This document shows, piece by piece, positions 50,854 to 55,042 of a stretch of DNA of 55,042 nucleotides (the stretch's first letter is position 1; every line of letters begins with the position of its first letter). The position numbers and the translations under genes were made by a program. Source of the stretch: an uncultured bacterium (GTDB taxonomy: Bacteria; Verrucomicrobiota; Kiritimatiellia; PWTM01); assembly GCA_938005705.1 (NCBI GenBank), contig CALLML010000042.1:1-55042 (forward strand), in the 5' to 3' direction. The notes beneath the pieces are model-generated. The model saw only the letters and a list, made by a program, of their open reading frames with translations, searched no databases and had not been told where the DNA came from.

Positions 50854-51885
50854 TCAAGGTTCAGGATGCGGCTCTACGGGCGTTTCGGGAAGTTCTATGT
50901 TTTCTGTTTCTTTCTGCGGATCTGCCCGTCGAGGAGGGCGAGTTGTAGTTATGGTCTGCCGCCGGACGTTTTCCCCCGACGTTTCCACCACGTGCAGCTC
51001 AAAGGACGAAAAGGAGGGAGGCTCCAGCCAGAATCTGTCGGATCCATCGGGGTTCTCGTTGCCGAATAATCCCCCCGAATGGGGTCCCAAAGGAATAATG
51101 AAGCTAAAGCCGTAAAAAACATCCGAGGAACTGAAGTCACGGTTAAAGTAGGCTGTCACATCGAAGAGCAGACGGTTGCGGGGGCGGTATTCGAGACGGG
51201 TCAGCCAGCCATTCTCTTGATCCAGTCCGGGGCCGTCGCGGAGATGGGCCCCACCGAACAGTTGCAGTTCCCCGAGCCATGGCGGCAGAGGAGCGCGCAC
51301 GCCGACTTCGGCCTCGGCGCCCGACAGGGGAATCTCCCTTCGCTCGAAGAAGCGGTGGACTTCCTGTATCGAACCGTCTCGAAGCCGTTGGCGTTCTTTT
51401 TCGACCCACTCTTCGATCACGCGCACGCCATGAGGGGAATGGTAACCTCGGAGACGTCCCGTCCATCCAGGCGCGCGATGTTCCAGACCTCCTACCGCGG
51501 TCGACAGCCATTGGTCGCCGGACGTGTGGCGTACTTCATAACGAGCGTAAAGAGTCTGACGAATATTGGATAACCCCCGGCGGCGAAAAACCAGCCCCCA
51601 TCCATACTGTTCATGATCCCCGCCGACAACGCGCGGATTCAACAACATTATCCAGTTTTCGCCTTGAGCGATCCGAACCAGGCCCTCCGCCAGCCCGAGA
51701 GACACTCCGTTGCCAAACTGGCCGCCCGGCACAATGGCACTGGACGGCGGTGGTTGTATTGTTGTTCCAGCCTCGGGCACCGGCAAGTTTTCCGAGGAGG
51801 ATACCACGTTCTGCTCGATATCTCCCCGGCTCAGGATAGGGAAAAGGCACAATAATCCTACGACGGTCCGCATAGCGAGATGCAT
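50854..51885 (-). CDS. outer-membrane beta-barrel, inverse-autotransporter-like
   Basis: A 343-residue exported protein. The signal peptide (MHLAMRTVVGLLCLFPILSRG) leads into a short Ser/Pro linker and then a run of amphipathic strands (about 55-265). These follow the layout of intimin/invasin beta-domains: YGWGLVFRRR, TLYARYEVRH, STAVGGLEHRAPGWTGRLRGYH, GAEAEVGVRAPLPPWLGELQLFGGAHL, NGWLTRLEYRPRNRLLFDVTAYF. A Pro/Glu-rich tail of about 60 residues replaces the Ig-like passenger found in true inverse autotransporters. AAGAGG at suitable distance supports ATG 51885. The similarity is by strand pattern and should be treated as provisional. Confidence 0.6.
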   Translation of the reverse strand: MHLAMRTVVGLLCLFPILSRGDIEQNVVSSSENLPVPEAGTTIQPPPSSAIVPGGQFGNGVSLGLAEGLVRIAQGENWIMLLNPRVVGGDHEQYGWGLVFRRRGLSNIRQTLYARYEVRHTSGDQWLSTAVGGLEHRAPGWTGRLRGYHSPHGVRVIEEWVEKERQRLRDGSIQEVHRFFERREIPLSGAEAEVGVRAPLPPWLGELQLFGGAHLRDGPGLDQENGWLTRLEYRPRNRLLFDVTAYFNRDFSSSDVFYGFSFIIPLGPHSGGLFGNENPDGSDRFWLEPPSFSSFELHVVETSGENVRRQTITTTRPPRRADPQKETENIELPETPVEPHPEP

Positions 51886-52271
51886 ATAAACCTCTTGGTA
51901 TTCGGTAGAATCCATGACCATACCAGAAAATGGAGACGCGTCAAATATACCTTTTGCACAGCGATCGACAATGCATGCCCTTCCGCCTCTGGGGCATCGC
52001 TGCGATCGGAATGGCGCAACATGGAAGGCTCCCCCACTTGAAACGCCCTCTAGGATGGGATAAAAGAGTTTTCAAGGGCAATGCATTCTAGTCATCTCAT
52101 GATTGTCCTGACATGCTCATGTACAGCATCGCGGTGTCCACCCGCCTTCGACCTGCGAGTAACGGCGAGGTTTTTGACGAGCTGAGGCCCTGCGGCTCCC
52201 CCGCAGGAAATGAGCATGGAAAGACAATTTATTCGGGAGCATAATAAAGAGCCCAAACGCTGGGTCCGAAA
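51886..52271. other. intergenic region upstream of hybrid sensor kinase
   Basis: A 386-bp divergent spacer. On the minus strand, TTGAAA (about 52069-52074) could be the -35 of the barrel gene, but the -10 at the right distance is poor. On the plus strand, a run of A/T-rich sequence (about 52225-52252) may hold the kinase promoter, and TTGACG occurs near 52173. No clear operator, terminator or small gene was seen. Confidence 0.4.
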
Positions 52272-54650
52272 ATGAGCCAATGCATCCTAGTGATTGACGA
52301 TCAGTCGGACAGCCTGGACCGGTATTCGTTATTGATTCGCACGTTTCTTCCGCACGTGGAAGTCCTGACGGAGACGGACGGCTCAGCGGGGGTGAAGATC
52401 GCAAAGGACCGCCGGCCGCAAATGATTCTCCTCGATGTGAAAAAGCCGGGGATGGACGGCGTGGAGGTCTGTCGGCGTTTAAAGGCGGAGCCGCTCACAG
52501 CCGACATTCCCGTGTTGATGGTCTCAGGAATCCTTGCCGGCGCGGAGAATCGGGTGGAGGGTTTCAACGTTGGAGCGGAAGGTTATTTATGCAAGCCCTT
52601 CGCTCCCGAGGAGCTGATGGTCCAGATTACGCATTTATTGCGGCTGAAGCGGCAGTTCGATGCGTTGCAGCTTTGCGAACGCAACTTGGAACACGAACGG
52701 ATCCGGTGGGCCGAATCGCTGCAGGAACGCGAAATGCCATACCGGAATCTTATCGAAGCGCTGCCGTTGCTGATTCTGGTCGTGGATGAGGGGCGGCTTG
52801 TATATGGCAACCCCACGGCCGCGCGGCTGCTGGGCGTGGATTCGCCGGGGGAATTGAAGGGACGGCGATTGTCCGATTTCGAAACCCAGCCCCCTTCCGT
52901 GCCTTCGAAGGCGGGGGGCACGACTAAGTTTCTTCACTATGAAACCCTTTGGCGAAAGACGAATGGCGAACCGGTGCCCGTGGAAGTGTTTCGCGGCGCT
53001 GTGGCGTTTGACGGAAAATGGATGGAGCAAGTGATCGGGCTGGACATCACTGAACGAAAGGCTACGATGGAGCACGTCTTGCAGATCGAAGAGCGCTACC
53101 GCACGTTAATCGAACAATTGCCGGCGATTATCTATATTTTGCGGCTTACACCCCACCCTCATTTTGAATATTTGAGTCCTCAAGCGGAATCCATTCTTGG
53201 CGGCCGGGCTTGCGAATGGTTGGAAAACTATGATCATTGGGTGGCCTCCATTCATCCAGATGACTGCGAACGGGTTCTCACCTTTTTGACGGAGAACGGT
53301 CCTTGGGAGAACCGCACCCTTGAGTATCGCATTCGTGGCCGTGACGGCCGAGAAGTATGGTTTCGGGACCATTCACGACGGTTGATTTCGTCCATTCACG
53401 GCGAACCGATCGTTCACGGGGTGCTCGTGGATATTACTGCCCGCAAGAATGCCGAGGCCGCTTTGCACCAAAAAGAAGAGCAATTGCGTCAGTCGCAGAA
53501 AATGGAGGCGCTGGGACGTCTCGCCGGCGGTATCGCCCATGATTTCAACAACCTTCTCACGTCCATCATCGGCTACGCCCATATGCTTATGGAGGAGAAA
53601 ACGCTCGACAGCGAAGCCCGTTGCGATTTGGCTGAGATTATTCATGCCGGCGAACGGGCGGAACGGCTGACGCGACAGCTTCTCTCATTCAGCCGCAAAC
53701 AGGTCGTGGAAACAGCTCCGATCAACCTCAACGAGGTCGTGGAAGGAATGGAGCGCCTGCTGCGCCGTACCCTGGGCGAAGATATCGAGCTGATTACACT
53801 ACTGAGCGAAGAAGCAGGATGCATCATGGCTGAGGCCACCCAGTTGGAACAAGTACTAATGAATCTCGCGGTCAACGCTCGCAGCGCAATGCCCCGGGGC
53901 GGAAAACTGACCATCTCGACCGAACGGGTAGAGCTGGATGAGGAGTTTTGCCGCTCGCGCGAAAACCTTCAGCCCGGTGATTATGTTCGCCTTGAGGTTA
54001 GCGACACCGGTTGCGGGATGCCTCCCGAGGTTCGGGAACGAGTGTTCGAGCCTTTTTTTACCACGAAGAAACCGGGGGAGGGAACGGGCATCGGGCTGGC
54101 GACCGTCTATGGTGTTGTGCGAGGTTTCGGCGGCATTATCGAGGTGGAAAGTGAGGTGGGCAGGGGCACGCGGTTCCGGATGTTTTTCCCGCGACTGGAC
54201 CGCCGTTTGGAAGCTTCCCGTTCGACGGAGCGCGCGGAGGTGCCGGGTGGCCACGAAACCATTCTGTTGGTGGAAGACGATGTTTCTGTGCGGCGAGTAG
54301 CCGGCCGTTTTCTCACGGGGCTTGGATACAACGTGCTGGAGGCGAGCAACAGCGGGGAGGCGCTGCTGATCTTCGAGCGGCCCAATACGCGCGTGGATTT
54401 GTTGCTGACAGACATCGTCATGCCCTACGTCAGCGGCGTCGAAATGGCTGCGCGGCTGAAAAAAATCCAGCCCGAACTCCGAGTGCTTTATATGACGGGA
54501 TTCACGCAAGAGGCGTCGGAGATGTTTCAGAGTGAGATCGGTTCCGACTTCGTGATCTTCAAGCCGTTCACTCGAATTACCCTTGCCCGCCGTGTGCGCC
54601 AGGCGCTGGATGCCCCGCTCGCGCATGAGAAGAAGGCTGGCATTCTCTGA
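52272..54650 (+). CDS. hybrid sensor kinase (receiver-PAS-PAS-HisKA-HATPase-receiver)
   Basis: A 792-residue cytoplasmic hybrid histidine kinase with no membrane segment. An N-terminal receiver (ILVIDDQSDS; Asp in MILLDVKKPGMDG) is followed by two PAS domains (about 155-262 and 275-390, the second with a PAC motif). HisKA carries the phospho-acceptor in GGIAHDFNNLLTSIIGYA. HATPase_c has NLAVNARSAMPRGG (N box), DTGCGMPPE (G1) and GEGTGIGLATVYG (G2). A C-terminal receiver (ILLVEDDVSV; Asp in LLLTDIVMPYVSG) ends the chain. The soluble, receiver-first layout suits an intracellular redox, oxygen or small-molecule sensor inside a phosphorelay. Confidence 0.93.
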   Translation: MSQCILVIDDQSDSLDRYSLLIRTFLPHVEVLTETDGSAGVKIAKDRRPQMILLDVKKPGMDGVEVCRRLKAEPLTADIPVLMVSGILAGAENRVEGFNVGAEGYLCKPFAPEELMVQITHLLRLKRQFDALQLCERNLEHERIRWAESLQEREMPYRNLIEALPLLILVVDEGRLVYGNPTAARLLGVDSPGELKGRRLSDFETQPPSVPSKAGGTTKFLHYETLWRKTNGEPVPVEVFRGAVAFDGKWMEQVIGLDITERKATMEHVLQIEERYRTLIEQLPAIIYILRLTPHPHFEYLSPQAESILGGRACEWLENYDHWVASIHPDDCERVLTFLTENGPWENRTLEYRIRGRDGREVWFRDHSRRLISSIHGEPIVHGVLVDITARKNAEAALHQKEEQLRQSQKMEALGRLAGGIAHDFNNLLTSIIGYAHMLMEEKTLDSEARCDLAEIIHAGERAERLTRQLLSFSRKQVVETAPINLNEVVEGMERLLRRTLGEDIELITLLSEEAGCIMAEATQLEQVLMNLAVNARSAMPRGGKLTISTERVELDEEFCRSRENLQPGDYVRLEVSDTGCGMPPEVRERVFEPFFTTKKPGEGTGIGLATVYGVVRGFGGIIEVESEVGRGTRFRMFFPRLDRRLEASRSTERAEVPGGHETILLVEDDVSVRRVAGRFLTGLGYNVLEASNSGEALLIFERPNTRVDLLLTDIVMPYVSGVEMAARLKKIQPELRVLYMTGFTQEASEMFQSEIGSDFVIFKPFTRITLARRVRQALDAPLAHEKKAGIL

Positions 54651-54860
54651 GCGGTCGCCTGAAAAGATTTTTCGGAGGAGATCGGGCGCAAGGCGCAAGG
54701 GATAGAGCGTGTTGCCGGCCCATCATGATACCGTCGCTCTACGGTTTCTGTTATCCATTCATCCTTCACGTTTCATTTGAAAGACCGAGAATGGTCGTAA
54801 AGTCCATTCTGGCCCGTTGCCGATTTTCATCCCAGATATTGCAGTGGACTTGCCATTAAA

Positions 54861-55042
54861 AGGTTAAGTGCTTCAGCGTGCTCTTGTTCCAAGGAAAGAA
54901 AGGAGCACGAAAAAGTGACGCGCGGCGGTGGGTGGTGATTCGCCAGCATCTCCCCACCCGGCCCAAGGCCGGCGGCCGACAGCCGATGCTGTTCCGGGAA
55001 CTGGAGGAGCACCGCGAGTATCGCTACAGCGTGCTGGTCACC
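54861..55042 (+). pseudogene. transposase fragment at right edge (IS1380-like)
   Basis: The frame from about 54861 to the window end gives KSDARRWVVIRQHLPTRP, a linker, LFRELEEHREYRYSVLVT and then leaves the window. RRWVVIRQ and YRYSVLVT are the motifs around a catalytic region of IS1380-type DDE transposases as I remember them. Only about 60 codons are open upstream, where the complete protein would have some 200 more, and no transposase-like sequence is found further left. The piece is therefore truncated at its 5' end or frameshifted. The downstream part lies outside the window, so terminal inverted repeats cannot be judged. Confidence 0.55.

Overview
The window reads as a G+C-rich (by eye, about 60%), gene-dense piece of chromosome from a Gram-negative bacterium. 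LpxC, a type II secretion secretin, a PpiD-like periplasmic chaperone and an outer-membrane barrel all point to two membranes. Several genes are of kinds I associate with the PVC group and its relatives: a prepilin with a palindrome-derived FPRLGK/FQALE leader, a DUF6785-type OPT-like membrane protein, and a small CPVM...CC..C metal-binding secreted protein. My best guess is the Verrucomicrobiota/Kiritimatiellota/Lentisphaerota neighbourhood. That is inference; there is no rRNA here to settle it.

Layout, left to right. 359-1739 (-): hypE and hypA for NiFe-hydrogenase maturation. 1874-5304 (+): a Ycf46-like AAA ATPase and miaB. 5551-16668 (+): a compact type II secretion operon in the order gspE-F-G-H-I-J-K-L-M-D, closed by a small lipoprotein; a convergent minus-strand gene encodes an HR-domain-like protein that may supply the missing GspC. 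17739-20589: a YbjN-like secreted protein, an M28 peptidase lipoprotein, a divergent LpxC and tRNA-Gly(TCC). 20982-23930 (-): a four-gene operon of a membrane-anchored helical protein, a pseudopilin, an ABC ATPase and an ABC-2 permease. 24123-26328 (+): a GT4 glycosyltransferase and a NagB-like isomerase. 26332-28311 (-): metG. 28466-30868 (+): an 800-residue OPT-like membrane protein. 30817-33430 (-): birA, nadC, then a csoR plus metal-binding-protein unit with a textbook operator inside its promoter.

The middle right holds the least ordinary protein architectures. 33545-36989 (-) is a pair of overlapping fusion genes: a ThyX thymidylate synthase joined to an RNase D-like 3'-5' exonuclease, and a sugar-1-phosphate nucleotidyltransferase joined to an APH-fold kinase, resembling MurU plus AmgK of cell-wall recycling in one chain. 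Divergently, 37197-41649 (+) carries rpoD, an ATP-cone/uridine-kinase-like protein and two zinc-ribbon proteins. 41702-46497 (+) is a tightly overlapped run of a DUF2791-type ABC-class protein with eroded nucleotide-binding motifs, dtd, and a BtuFCD/FecBCD-type importer. 46979-55042 holds an orphan PhoB-like regulator, a sugar-fold (DUF4380-like) protein, a PpiD-like chaperone, an outer-membrane protein resembling an inverse-autotransporter beta-domain, a five-domain hybrid sensor kinase and, at the right edge, a transposase fragment.

Most of the window looks like vertically inherited housekeeping DNA with short spacers and many ATGA/GTGA/TTGA stop-start overlaps. Mobile DNA is limited to the right-edge transposase piece, a pair of 17-bp palindromes inside a coding region, and a 15-bp tandem duplication inside miaB. 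I found no CRISPR array, rRNA, prophage or clear riboswitch. The strongest leads for something undescribed are the two overlapping fusion genes at 33545-36989, the ABC exporter with its own pseudopilin at 20982-23930, and the degenerate ABC-class protein at 41702-43372.
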